From Variovorax beijingensis (GTDB lineage: Bacteria; Pseudomonadota; Gammaproteobacteria; Burkholderiales; Burkholderiaceae_C): a DNA stretch of 64,000 bases. This document shows, one piece after another, positions 33,534-41,832 of the stretch. The notes under the pieces are model-generated. The model saw only the letters and a program-made list of their open reading frames with translations. It was not told the origin of the DNA and did no database searches. The stretch's first letter is position 1, and every line of letters starts with the position of its first letter. The stretch lies in the NCBI RefSeq assembly GCF_003951285.1, contig NZ_RXFQ01000019.1:1-64000 (forward strand), read 5' to 3'. The position numbers and the translations under genes were made by a program.

Positions 33534-34559
33534 ATGTGGGTTCGAAACTGCTGGTACGTCATTGCGTGGGATCACGAAATTTCCGACCACGCGCTGTTCA
33601 CGCGCACGGTGCTCGACGAGCCGATCCTGGTCTATAGAACCGAAGGCGGCGAGCTGGTTGCGATGCAGGACCGCTGCTGCCACCGGCATGCGCCGCTGTC
33701 GCGCGGGCGCAGGGAAGGCGACTGCGTGCGCTGCGGCTACCACGGACTCAAGTTCGCGGCCGATGGCATCTGCGTGGAGGCACCCGGGCTGGCCAGCATT
33801 CCCGTGAAGGCGCGCGTGCGGACCTATCCGGTGGTCGCGCACAACAAGTGGATCTTCGTCTGGATGGGCGATCCGTCGCGCGCGGACCGCGCGCTGCTGC
33901 CGGACAACTTCTCGTGCGACCACCCCGACTGGCGCTACAAGCCCGGCTATGTCCACTACGACACGCCCTATCTGCTGGTCTGCGACAACCTGCTGGACTT
34001 CTCGCACCTGAGCTATGTGCACGAGGGCACGCTGGGCGGGTCGACGGCGATCGCCCAGGCCGTGCCCCGGATCGAGAAGGTGCCGCGCGGCATCCGCGTG
34101 ACGCGGCACGTGCCCGACGTGCCTCCGTCGGCGTTCTGGAAGTCGTTCCAGAGTTTCGACCGCAACGTCGACCGCTACTTCATCTACGACTTCCTCCTGC
34201 CCGGCACCTTGCTGATGAAGTCGGGCGGCGCGCCGGTGGGGCAGGCCGGGGGCGAGCAGCGCGCCAGCGTGCAGCTGCACAGCTGCCAGGCGCTCACGCC
34301 CGAGACGGCAACGACCACGCACTACTTCTTCCAGCAATCGCACCGAAGCAGCGTTGCGGACCCCGCGGTCACCGAAACCATCTACCGCGGCCTGGTCACC
34401 GCGTTCGAGGAAGACCGCGAAATGATCACCGCGCAGTACCTGAACATCGATCCCGAAGCGCGCATGCTGCCGCTCGCGATGGACGCCGCGCTGGTCCAGT
34501 ACCGGCGGCTGCTGCAGGAAGAGGTCGAGCGCGAACAGCGCGCCTCGCAGGCCGCCTGA
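33534..34559 (+). CDS. Rieske-type aromatic ring/O-demethylating oxygenase, VanA-like
   Basis: 341 residues. The Rieske [2Fe-2S] ligands are C48, H50, C67 and H70 (CCHRHAPLS; CGYHGLKF), and the mononuclear iron site is in DNLLDFSHLSYVH. Size and motif spacing fit the vanillate O-demethylase/dicamba monooxygenase branch (class IA). ATG 33534 follows GGAGACAGGC; an in-frame start 8 codons earlier is possible. The oxygenase needs a ferredoxin reductase such as VanB, which is not encoded nearby. The following binding protein and MFS transporter suggest uptake of its substrate, probably a methoxylated or carboxylated aromatic. Confidence 0.88.
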   Translation: MWVRNCWYVIAWDHEISDHALFTRTVLDEPILVYRTEGGELVAMQDRCCHRHAPLSRGRREGDCVRCGYHGLKFAADGICVEAPGLASIPVKARVRTYPVVAHNKWIFVWMGDPSRADRALLPDNFSCDHPDWRYKPGYVHYDTPYLLVCDNLLDFSHLSYVHEGTLGGSTAIAQAVPRIEKVPRGIRVTRHVPDVPPSAFWKSFQSFDRNVDRYFIYDFLLPGTLLMKSGGAPVGQAGGEQRASVQLHSCQALTPETATTTHYFFQQSHRSSVADPAVTETIYRGLVTAFEEDREMITAQYLNIDPEARMLPLAMDAALVQYRRLLQEEVEREQRASQAA

Positions 34560-34608
34560 CGCCGTGCGCCAAGCGCCCCCCCGTCCAGAACAACTCCAGG
34601 AGACCCCG

Positions 34609-35586
34609 ATGCGCCGCCACTTTCTCACCCTCGGCTTCGCCATGCTCGCCGCACTGCCGCTCGCGGGGCTCGCGCAAGGCAACTTCCCGGGCAAGCCGAT
34701 CCGCATCGTCGTCACGGCCCAGGCCGGCGGCGCCAACGACTTCGTCGCGCGCCTGATCGGCGAGCACGTCGCGAAGGCGCTGGGCCAGCCCTTCGTGGTC
34801 GACAACCGTGCCGGCGCGAACGGCGCGGTGGGCCTGGGCGAAGTGGCACGCGCCGCGCCCGACGGCTACACGATCGCCGTCACGCTCGGCGATTCGCTCA
34901 TCAACAACGTCGCGCTCTACAAGACGCTGCCCTACGACCCGCAGCGCGACTTCGTCTTCCTGACGCAGGTCGTGCGCAGCCCGGCCATCCTGTCGGCCAA
35001 CCTCGAACTCGGCGTGAAGGACATGGAGAGCTTCCGCAAGCTCGCGGCCCGGCCGGGCCAGCAGCTCAGCTACGGCACCTGGGGACCGGGCGGCCTCGGC
35101 CACCTGGCGGGCGAGGCGCTCAACCGCAAGCTCGATGCGCACATGGTGCACGTGCCGCAGCGCGGCGAAGCGCCCGTGATGGCCGACCTGCTGAGCCACA
35201 CCGTGAGCGTCGGCCTCACGTCGGCGGGCCTGGCGCGCCAGCATGTGCAGGCGGGCAAGGTCGTTCCGCTCGCGATCATGGGGCGCGAGCGCTCGGCCGT
35301 GCTGCCGCAGGTGCCCACGATGCGCGAACTGGGCTTCGACGATCCGCTGTTCGAGGCGGCGGTATGGATCGCGTTCGTCGCGCCCGCCAGGACGCCGCCC
35401 GCGGTGGTCGAGCGGCTGACGGTGGCGCTGCGCAACGCCGCCGCCATGCCCGAGGTCCAGGCGCGGATGGCGGAGCGCGGGCTGGAGATGCTCAACACCA
35501 CGCCCGAGCAGTTCAGCGCGAACTACCGGCGCGACTTCGACGTGATCACCCGGCGCATGCGGGAGTTCGGCATCGAGGCGCAGTAG
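34609..35586 (+). CDS. Bug-family tripartite tricarboxylate transporter binding protein
   Basis: 325 residues with a signal peptide (about 1-22, ending GLAQG). Hallmarks are FPGKPIRIVVTAQAGGANDF, VVDNRAGANGAVG, the DGYT turn and YGTWGPGGLGHLAGE. Bug proteins bind carboxylated small molecules in the periplasm. No TctAB membrane genes lie nearby, as for most orphan Bug proteins. It follows the Rieske oxygenase by 49 bases and probably captures its substrate or a related acid. AGGAGACCCCG precedes the ATG. Confidence 0.9.
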   Translation: MRRHFLTLGFAMLAALPLAGLAQGNFPGKPIRIVVTAQAGGANDFVARLIGEHVAKALGQPFVVDNRAGANGAVGLGEVARAAPDGYTIAVTLGDSLINNVALYKTLPYDPQRDFVFLTQVVRSPAILSANLELGVKDMESFRKLAARPGQQLSYGTWGPGGLGHLAGEALNRKLDAHMVHVPQRGEAPVMADLLSHTVSVGLTSAGLARQHVQAGKVVPLAIMGRERSAVLPQVPTMRELGFDDPLFEAAVWIAFVAPARTPPAVVERLTVALRNAAAMPEVQARMAERGLEMLNTTPEQFSANYRRDFDVITRRMREFGIEAQ

Positions 35587-35650
35587 CCGCCGCAGTGCCG
35601 GCCGGTTCCGAAGCATGGCTGACCCCTGTGCAAAAAGAGAAATGTCGTTA

Positions 35651-35672
35651 TAGTCAACCAATTGGTTCACTA
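35651..35672. promoter_or_regulatory. 22-base near-perfect palindrome, probable operator
   Basis: The core AACCAATTGGTT (35656-35667) is perfect and is extended by TAGT on the left and ACTA on the right, with one C opposite C on each arm. It lies 28 bases before the MFS transporter ATG, in AT-rich DNA. This fits a dimeric repressor site (GntR-, MarR- or TetR-like); the cognate regulator is not obvious in the window. Confidence 0.65.
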
Positions 35673-35699
35673 TTTTCAACCTTCTCCGGGAACAAGACG

Positions 35700-36947
35700 A
35701 TGAACATCCCTGCCTCCGCGCGTCCGGCCGACGCGCTCGACTCCAACTGGTCCCTCGTGGCCGCCGGCGCGCTGATGACCTGCGTGGCCATCGGCGTGCT
35801 GTTTTCGCTGGCCGTTTTCCTGGAGCCCATGAGCGCGGCCAGCGGCTGGTCGCGCGCGGGCATTTCCAGCGCCATGACGCTGGCCTTCCTGAGCATGGGC
35901 GTGGCCGGCTTCGGCTGGGGCGCCTTGAGCGACCGCTACGGCCCGCGCGTGGTGGTGCTCGCGGGCACGGTGCTGCTCGGGCTCTCGACGGTGCTGGCCA
36001 GCCGCGCATCGACCTTGCTCGAGTTCCAGCTCTTCTACGGCGTGATGATGGGCATTGCCGCCGGCAGCTTCTTCGCGCCGGTGATCGCCACCACCGCGTC
36101 ATGGTTCGACAGGCACCGCAGCCTGGCCGTGTCGCTGGTGTCGGCGGGCATGGGCGTGGCGCCCATGACCATCTCGCCGCTGGCCGCATGGCTGGTGACG
36201 AATCACGACTGGCGCACGGCCCAGCTGATCATCGGCATCGGCGCGTGGATCGTGCTGCTGCCGGCGGTCTGGCTCATTCGCGCGGCCCCGGGCGCCGCTC
36301 ACGCGGCCGCTGCGGCAGGAGGCGCGGCCCCGGCACCGGACATGAAGGTCGGCCAGGCGCTGCGCTCGCGGGCCTTCCTCGTGCTCGGGATCACGTTCTT
36401 CGCCTGCTGCGCGGCGCATTCGGGGCCGATCTTCCACACGGTCAGCTATGCCATCGGCTGCGGCCTGCCGACTTTTGCGGCCGTCACCATCTACAGCATG
36501 GAAGGGGCGGCGGGCCTCGGCGGGCGCCTGCTCTTCGGCGTGCTGGCGGACCGGCTGGGCGCCAAGCGGGTGCTCGTGGCCGGCCTGCTGATCCAGGCCT
36601 TTGCCGCCGCGAGCTACCTGCTGGTGAACCAGCTCGGCGGCTTCTATGCCGTGGCCATCGTCTTCGGCCTGGCCTATGGCGGCGTGATGCCGCTCTATGC
36701 GGTGCTGGCGCGGGACTACTTCGGCCCCCGCATCCTCGGCACGGTGCTGGGCGCGGCGTCGATGCTGTCGAGCCTGGGCATGGCGCTCGGCCCGGTGCTC
36801 GGCGGCTGGCTGTTCGACCGCCACGGCAGCTATGCCTGGATGTACATCGGCTCGATGGCCGTGGGGCTCGGCGCCGTGGCCATCGCGCTCACGTTCCCGC
36901 GGACCGACGCCGCCGGCAGAGCGCCGCGGCTGCAGCCGGCGGGCTGA
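35700..36947 (+). CDS. Major facilitator superfamily transporter
   Basis: 415 residues with about 12 hydrophobic helices. The MFS motif between helices 2 and 3 is GWGALSDRYGPRVVV (about 75-89), and the matching loop in the second half reads GVLADRLGAKRVLV. It is similar in outline to oxalate/formate- or monocarboxylate-type antiporters. Probably imports the substrate or exports the product of the oxygenase module. A palindromic operator lies in its own 5' region, so it is likely separately regulated. Confidence 0.85.
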   Translation: MNIPASARPADALDSNWSLVAAGALMTCVAIGVLFSLAVFLEPMSAASGWSRAGISSAMTLAFLSMGVAGFGWGALSDRYGPRVVVLAGTVLLGLSTVLASRASTLLEFQLFYGVMMGIAAGSFFAPVIATTASWFDRHRSLAVSLVSAGMGVAPMTISPLAAWLVTNHDWRTAQLIIGIGAWIVLLPAVWLIRAAPGAAHAAAAAGGAAPAPDMKVGQALRSRAFLVLGITFFACCAAHSGPIFHTVSYAIGCGLPTFAAVTIYSMEGAAGLGGRLLFGVLADRLGAKRVLVAGLLIQAFAAASYLLVNQLGGFYAVAIVFGLAYGGVMPLYAVLARDYFGPRILGTVLGAASMLSSLGMALGPVLGGWLFDRHGSYAWMYIGSMAVGLGAVAIALTFPRTDAAGRAPRLQPAG

Positions 36948-37032
36948 CTCCGTTTCCAACGGCTGGATCGTCTTGGCTCAACCGCGCGCTCATTTGCTGC
37001 GCAATGGCTCGAGTGGCGCGACGGCCGCTGCG

Positions 37033-37629
37033 TCACGGTCGATGCGCAGCCGCAGGTGACTGCTTCCGCCTGAGGCTTCGGAGCCAACGGGCCCCGGCGT
37101 CGAAGCCGCGGCAGGCGCCCACGGCGATCGCACCGGTGACCGCGAGCATGGCCGCGGTGTGAACGCCGACGGCTCCAAGCGCCAGCAGCAGCGAGCCCGA
37201 GGCGCTGAACGCCGTCTCCGCCCCATCGCCCATGCACAGCGGGATCAGCGCGGGCACCAGCATCAGGCCGGCGCCGTGCGCGGTGGACACCATGAACGAC
37301 CAGAGCGCCATCCCCGCATGCCCGGCCGGTGCGCGCGCCGCGCTCGGTGTGCGGCCCCACAGGTGAAGCCCCGCGAAGACCACCACCAGCAGGCCCGCCA
37401 GCACCTGCAGCAGCGCGCGGTCGAGCGACAGGCCGAAGGCCACCGCACCGGCCACCAGCGCCACCGAGGCGGCGTGCCCGATCGCGATCGGCAGCAGCGC
37501 CCGCAGTGCCTGCCTCCGGTCGCGCGAACGCAGGCCCCAGGCGGCCGCCCACATCCAGCCGCTGGCGGGGTTCAGCCCGTGCAGGGCGCCGACGCCCGCG
37601 ACCGCGAGCCACGGCCAGAGGCTTGCCAT
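37033..37629 (-). CDS. Multi-pass membrane protein, unknown function
   Basis: 198 residues with six or so hydrophobic segments. HGLNPASGWMWAAAWGL near the N-terminus and the STAHGAGLMLVPALIPLCMG segment give two H-G/A-x-N/G pairs that resemble, loosely, the HX4D-type loops of metal permeases, but this is not a firm family match. ATG 37629 is chosen; upstream extension to 37752 is not protein-like. It is convergent with the MFS gene. Bases 36957-37032 read weakly as a gene tail and hold nothing firm. Confidence 0.6.
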   Translation of the reverse strand: MASLWPWLAVAGVGALHGLNPASGWMWAAAWGLRSRDRRQALRALLPIAIGHAASVALVAGAVAFGLSLDRALLQVLAGLLVVVFAGLHLWGRTPSAARAPAGHAGMALWSFMVSTAHGAGLMLVPALIPLCMGDGAETAFSASGSLLLALGAVGVHTAAMLAVTGAIAVGACRGFDAGARWLRSLRRKQSPAAAHRP

Positions 37630-37654
37630 GGTGTGCCTGCCGATCCAGCGCCGT

Positions 37655-38452
37655 TCAGTCGGACACACGGCAACACGAACCCGCCGCGGCCGCCGGCTGC
37701 GCGGCCGGTGCCGGTTCGTAGCGGTCGTGGTGGCGCACCCAGTCCATCGCATGGACGGGGTTGGGCTCGTCGCGGCCCTTGGGCGTGAGGTCCAGCAGGC
37801 TGTAGGTGCCCATCATCGCTTCCACGCCGCGCTCGTAGGTCGAGTAGGTGTGGAACACCTCGCCCGCGTCGTTTCTGTAGAACACGCTGATGCCGGGGGC
37901 CTCCTGCGCCGGGAAGGACCGCACGCTGTAGTTGTAGTAGACCCCGCCCTGGCCCTCGGCCCACTGCTGCGGCGTGAAGCTCACGTTGAAGTCGTAGTTG
38001 AAGTCGCTGCCGTGCGCCGAGACCCACCTGAACTGCCAGCCCATGCGCCGGCGGAAGCGCTCGATCTGGTCCAGCGGCGCGCGCGAGACGACCAGGAGCG
38101 TGACGTCGCGGTTCTCCAGGTGCACTTTCATCCCGCCGAGGTGGTCGGACATGTAGGAGCAGCTCGGGCAGCCCTGTTCCCAGTCGGGGCCGAGCATGAA
38201 GTGCTGCACCAGCAGCTGCCGGCGGCCTTCGAACAGATCGGCCAGCGCGCGCGGCCCCTCGGGCGTGTCGAAGACGTAGCTTTTCTCGACGCGGGTCCAC
38301 GGCAGCGCGCGGCGCTCGCGGGCGATCTGGTCGCGCAGGTGCGTGAGTTCCTTTTCGCGCGCCAGCAGCGCCTTGCGCCGGGCCAGCCACCGGTCCTTCG
38401 AGACGACAGGGTGGTTCGTCACGGTGTTCTTTTCGGCAATGGCGGTGTTCAT
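37655..38452 (-). CDS. DUF899 thioredoxin-like protein
   Basis: 265 residues. The DUF899 pattern is unmistakable: HPVVSKDRWLARRKALLAREKEL, HFMLGPDWEQGCPSCSYMSD (CPSC, about 99-102), FNYDFNVSF and GVEAMMGTYSLLDLTPKGRDE. The fold is thioredoxin-like and the CPSC cysteines suggest redox activity. It may be membrane-independent and cytoplasmic. A C-terminal CCRVSD tail is unusual. AAGGAGAA precedes the ATG. It lies beside a beta-propeller gene and a TPR/HTH regulator that may control it. Confidence 0.9.
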   Translation of the reverse strand: MNTAIAEKNTVTNHPVVSKDRWLARRKALLAREKELTHLRDQIARERRALPWTRVEKSYVFDTPEGPRALADLFEGRRQLLVQHFMLGPDWEQGCPSCSYMSDHLGGMKVHLENRDVTLLVVSRAPLDQIERFRRRMGWQFRWVSAHGSDFNYDFNVSFTPQQWAEGQGGVYYNYSVRSFPAQEAPGISVFYRNDAGEVFHTYSTYERGVEAMMGTYSLLDLTPKGRDEPNPVHAMDWVRHHDRYEPAPAAQPAAAAGSCCRVSD

Positions 38453-38574
38453 GCGTTTCTCCTTGGGCTCGGTGAGCCGATGTGGGTTTCGTCCATGCGC
38501 GGCTCCACCCGCCCGGTGGCCGGCGCGCTCGTCGTCGGCCGCAAAGCCGAAAGGGGGTTGTCGCGGTGGGCCGT

Positions 38575-39261
38575 TCAGGCCCGGGTGGCTCTCGGGCGCC
38601 GCACGGCGCGGACCTTGCCGCTGCCGCCGCCACCGCAATAGAAGAGGTCGGCGCCGTCGGACTCGAGCCCGCTCACGTTGGCACCGCGCGGCATCTCCAG
38701 CCGCTCGAGCACGGCGCCGCTGTCGGGGTCGACGCGGCGCAGCTCGCTCTCGTCGCCTTCCCAGGTGGCGTGCCACAGCTCGCCGTCGACCCAGGTCACG
38801 CCGGTGACGAAGCGGTTGGACTCGATGGTGCGCAGCACCGCACCGCTCACCGGGTCGATCTGAAGGATCTTGCGGTCGCGGTACTGCCCGACCCAGAGGC
38901 TGCCCTCGGCCCAGGTCAGGCCCGAGTCGCTGCCGTGGCCGGGCGTGGGAATCGACGCCAGCACCTTGCCGCTGGCCGGATCGATCTTGTCGATGCGCGC
39001 CTCGGCAATTTGATAGAAGTAGGTGCCGTCGAAGGCGGTGCCGGCATCGCAGGCGCAGTCGAGGGTGCGCGTGGTCTCGCCGCTCGCGGGATCGAAGGCC
39101 ACCAGCTGCGCGCCGGTGGCCGCCCAGACGCGCGCGCCGTCGTGGGTCACGCCGGCCACGCTGGTGGCGCCGGCGAAGGGGCCGTACTCGCGCACGATCT
39201 CGGCCGGGCGCGGCGCGGCCTCAGGCTTGTACTTCTTGCTGGCTGCAGTGCTGCTGTTCAT
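38575..39261 (-). CDS. Six/seven-bladed beta-propeller protein (YncE/glutamine-cyclotransferase-like)
   Basis: 228 residues made of about five repeats of the form VDPxSGxVL (FDPASGETTRT; IDPASGKVLAS; IDPVSGAVLRT; VDPDSGAVLER), each followed by a G-(L/V)-TW strand. This is a beta-propeller. No signal peptide, so cytoplasmic. Start 39261 has GGAG upstream. Substrate or partner unknown; the pairing with a DUF899 gene suggests a shared function. Confidence 0.8.
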   Translation of the reverse strand: MNSSTAASKKYKPEAAPRPAEIVREYGPFAGATSVAGVTHDGARVWAATGAQLVAFDPASGETTRTLDCACDAGTAFDGTYFYQIAEARIDKIDPASGKVLASIPTPGHGSDSGLTWAEGSLWVGQYRDRKILQIDPVSGAVLRTIESNRFVTGVTWVDGELWHATWEGDESELRRVDPDSGAVLERLEMPRGANVSGLESDGADLFYCGGGGSGKVRAVRRPRATRA

Positions 39262-39311
39262 CGCTGGCTCCTGGTGTGGCGGGCTCCGGGATCGGCGCCT
39301 TGGAGACAACT

Positions 39312-40532
39312 CTATTCAATCGGCAGCGCGGCGGGGAGTAACAAGATCGTCGTGAATCCCGCCAGCGGCGGCGCCAGCCAGCGCTGCGCCCGCGCCCGGC
39401 CGATGGCGCGCACCCGCCCCTCGGCCTCGAGTTCGGCCAGCGCGCGCTGCACCGTGCGCTGGCTCGCGTCCAGCGCCAGTGCCAGCGCCGAGGTCGACCA
39501 CGCCGCCCCGTCGGACAGCAGCGCCACCAGCGAGGCCTGCTCGCCGTCGATGGGCGGCGCGAGCAAGACCACCTCGCGTGCATCGCGCGGCCTGAGCGCA
39601 AAGCCGCGTGCCGTGGCCTCGATGCCGGCCTCGGCCGCGACCAGCGCGCGCAGCCGGCCGATCTCGACCCGCAGGCGCGCGCGCAGCGTCTCGTCGGGAT
39701 GGCGGGTGTTGAACGCATAGGCGATCAGCGCCTCGCGGTCGACGTCGCCGGGCCAGGCCCCGGCGAGCGCACGCGCCAGCGCGAACAGCACCGGCCGGCG
39801 CGCCAGCGGCCGCCAGGCGCCGCCGGCGCCCACGCCGCGGCGGCAGGCGTCGACCACCAGCGCGTCCGAGGTCCGCAGCGCCGCGACTTCGTCGAGCCGC
39901 AGCGCCTCTTCGCCGCCCGGGAAGAGACGCCGTGCCGCGGGACGGTCGAGCGCCGCCCGCGCCTGCGCCACCTCGGCCGAGAGCGCCGGCACGCGTGCGC
40001 GGTCGGCCGCCGCCTGCGCACGGGCGAGCGCCGCGCGCGCCGGGCCGACGTGCAGCGAGCGCAGCGCCAGTTCCATGGCAGTCAGCTCGGCCACCGCCGC
40101 AAGCGCCGGCGGCAGGTCGCGCGCATCCAGCGGCGCCAGCGCGGCCCGCGCCGCCTCGAGCCGGCCGAGCAGCAGCAGCTGGCGCGCCGCGATGAGCCGC
40201 GCCTGCAGTGCATTGGCACGGTCGGCGTGCGCGTCGAGCGTGGCCGCCGCCGCGGCCAGTGCGCGCGGCGAGCCGCCGAGCTCGCGCATGGCCATGGCCA
40301 CCTCGGCCTCGGCCACGACGCAGCGCGCGCGCGCCAGTTCCTCGTGGGCGCCAAAGCCGCGCGCGGCACGCCGCAGCAGTTCGCGGGCGCGCGGATGCTC
40401 GCCGAGCTGGGCCATCGCGATGCCGCGCAGCGCCAGCGCCGGCGGGTCGTCGCGCAGCGCGACCCGCTTGAGCGCGCCGAGCGCGTCGCCGGCGGCCAGG
40501 GCGCGTGCGGAGGCGGCAATCAGGGAATCCAT
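39312..40532 (-). CDS. TPR-containing winged-helix regulator
   Basis: 406 residues, extremely Ala/Arg/Leu-rich. The N-terminal 200 residues are TPR-like helical repeats; around 250-310 a BTAD/OmpR-type region (RLRVEIGRLRALVAAEAGIE, then ARGFALRP) is seen; the last 80 residues are a DeoR-like winged helix (EQASLVALLSDGAAWSTSAL, then ASQRTVQRALAELEAEGRVR). This layout suits a regulator whose TPR part recognises a protein or peptide. It lies directly upstream of the propeller and DUF899 genes on the same strand and is their probable regulator. Confidence 0.75.
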   Translation of the reverse strand: MDSLIAASARALAAGDALGALKRVALRDDPPALALRGIAMAQLGEHPRARELLRRAARGFGAHEELARARCVVAEAEVAMAMRELGGSPRALAAAAATLDAHADRANALQARLIAARQLLLLGRLEAARAALAPLDARDLPPALAAVAELTAMELALRSLHVGPARAALARAQAAADRARVPALSAEVAQARAALDRPAARRLFPGGEEALRLDEVAALRTSDALVVDACRRGVGAGGAWRPLARRPVLFALARALAGAWPGDVDREALIAYAFNTRHPDETLRARLRVEIGRLRALVAAEAGIEATARGFALRPRDAREVVLLAPPIDGEQASLVALLSDGAAWSTSALALALDASQRTVQRALAELEAEGRVRAIGRARAQRWLAPPLAGFTTILLLPAALPIE

Positions 40533-40571
40533 GGCGCGAGGCTACACCGGCCCGCCCATGCGCTGCCCGAA

Positions 40572-41153
40572 TCAAGGGGCAGGTCCAAAAGGCATCGACT
40601 GTTGCTGGTGGGGGAGATCGGCCTCTCCCGGTTCCTCATCTACTTTCTCCCACGGTCCGATTCGCGCGTACTGCGGCATGCAGTCCCGGACCAGCGTTGC
40701 GACAAGCTCAGCCTGCAACACGTCTTTCGAACGCTTGAGGGGATCGCGGTTCGGATATTTCGCCAGCGCCCGCTTGACGTCCACGAAGTCCAGGGGATGC
40801 ATCGTGTTCATGAGCGCCATCTCACCGGTCGTGGAGACCACCATCTGGCTGAATCGCGGGGAATTCAGGATCCTCTCGCCCGTGGAGGCCTGCACCGCCC
40901 AGATGTCGTCTTCGTCATCGCTCATGCGCAGTGGATGCGGATCACCATCCTTGGCAACACGGCGAATGACATCGACCTCGAATCCGGTCGCGTTGCGCAC
41001 GGTCTCCTTTTGATCCTCGAGGCGCTCGAAAGACTTGTCGGCCTTGCGAAGAAGACCAAGCAGCGACAGCTCCGATTCCTTCATGCGCGAAAAAAAAGCC
41101 AGATGCCTGCGCGTATCAAACAGCAGGTCGATGTCACGAGGACATCTGACATT
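40572..41153 (-). pseudogene. GSU2403-type nucleotidyltransferase-fold gene, 5'-truncated
   Basis: The frame reads PRDIDLLFDTRRHLAFFSRM, then MKESELSLLGLLRKADKSFE, WAVQASTGERILNSPRFSQM and KRALAKYPNRDPLKRSKDVL. It resembles the C-terminal two thirds of GSU2403-type proteins (normally about 300-350 residues, with a DID metal motif). Two tandem TGA codons at 41154-41159 close the frame, and the first usable ATG is at 41084, inside the domain. Base composition is lower in GC than its neighbours, suggesting horizontal origin. Probably non-functional. Confidence 0.6.
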
Positions 41154-41345
41154 TCATCATCTTGCGGAGACTTTCACTTTTATGGCGAAAAACCTGGAAG
41201 CGAGCCCGTTGCTGCTTGTGTTTATGAAGCCCGGCTTCACAAGGCATGCAATATTCGCCACTGTTTCTTTCTGATGCTTCTTCCTACAGTCGCCTCCAGC
41301 GCCGTCCGGCGCCACCCACCCCACGAAGAAGAACGGACCCCCACC

Positions 41346-41819
41346 ATGAGCGCGCTCAACGTCAACGGCCGCGACCACACGGTCGACGCCGATCCCGGCA
41401 CCCCCATCCTCTGGGCCCTGCGTGACACGCTGGGCATGACCGGCACCAAGTTCGGCTGCGGCGCGGCGCTGTGCGGCGCCTGCACCGTGCACCTGGACGG
41501 CCAGCCCATCCGCTCGTGCATCACGCCCATCTCGGCCGCCGAGGGCAAGAAGATCGTCACCATCGAAGCCGCCACCGACGGCAGCGACCCGGTCGGTGCC
41601 GCGGTGCACACCGCGTGGGTCAAGCATGACGTGGCGCAGTGCGGCTACTGCCAGAGCGGCCAGATCATGAGCGCCACGGCGTTCCTCAAGTCGCAGCCCC
41701 GGGGCAAGCAGCCCACGGCGGCCGAAATCGATGCCGCGATGGCCGGCAACATCTGCCGCTGCGGCACCTACGCCCGCATCCGCGCCGCGGTGGCCGATGC
41801 CGCCAAGTCCCTGGCCTGA
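41346..41819 (+). CDS. iorA: [2Fe-2S] subunit of an isoquinoline-1-oxidoreductase-type hydroxylase
   Basis: 157 residues with a plant-type ferredoxin cluster (C-G-x-G-x-C-G-A-C pattern: FGCGAALCGACTVHLDG, then SCITPIS) and a second cluster (QCGYCQSGQ; NICRCGTYARI). This is the small iron-sulfur subunit of xanthine-oxidase-family enzymes, passing electrons from the molybdenum site to cytochrome c. Followed 13 bases later by the catalytic subunit and then a cytochrome c. Substrate is not certain: isoquinoline, aldehydes and nicotinate are all known for relatives. Confidence 0.92.
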   Translation: MSALNVNGRDHTVDADPGTPILWALRDTLGMTGTKFGCGAALCGACTVHLDGQPIRSCITPISAAEGKKIVTIEAATDGSDPVGAAVHTAWVKHDVAQCGYCQSGQIMSATAFLKSQPRGKQPTAAEIDAAMAGNICRCGTYARIRAAVADAAKSLA

Positions 41820-41832
41820 AGGAGCATCCGCC

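Noticed and set aside
36957..37071. A possible gene tail (frame reading LDRLGSTARSFAAQWLEW) after the MFS gene
   Set aside because: It looks protein-like over about 36 residues but has no start or homology I can name, and it overlaps the convergent membrane gene.
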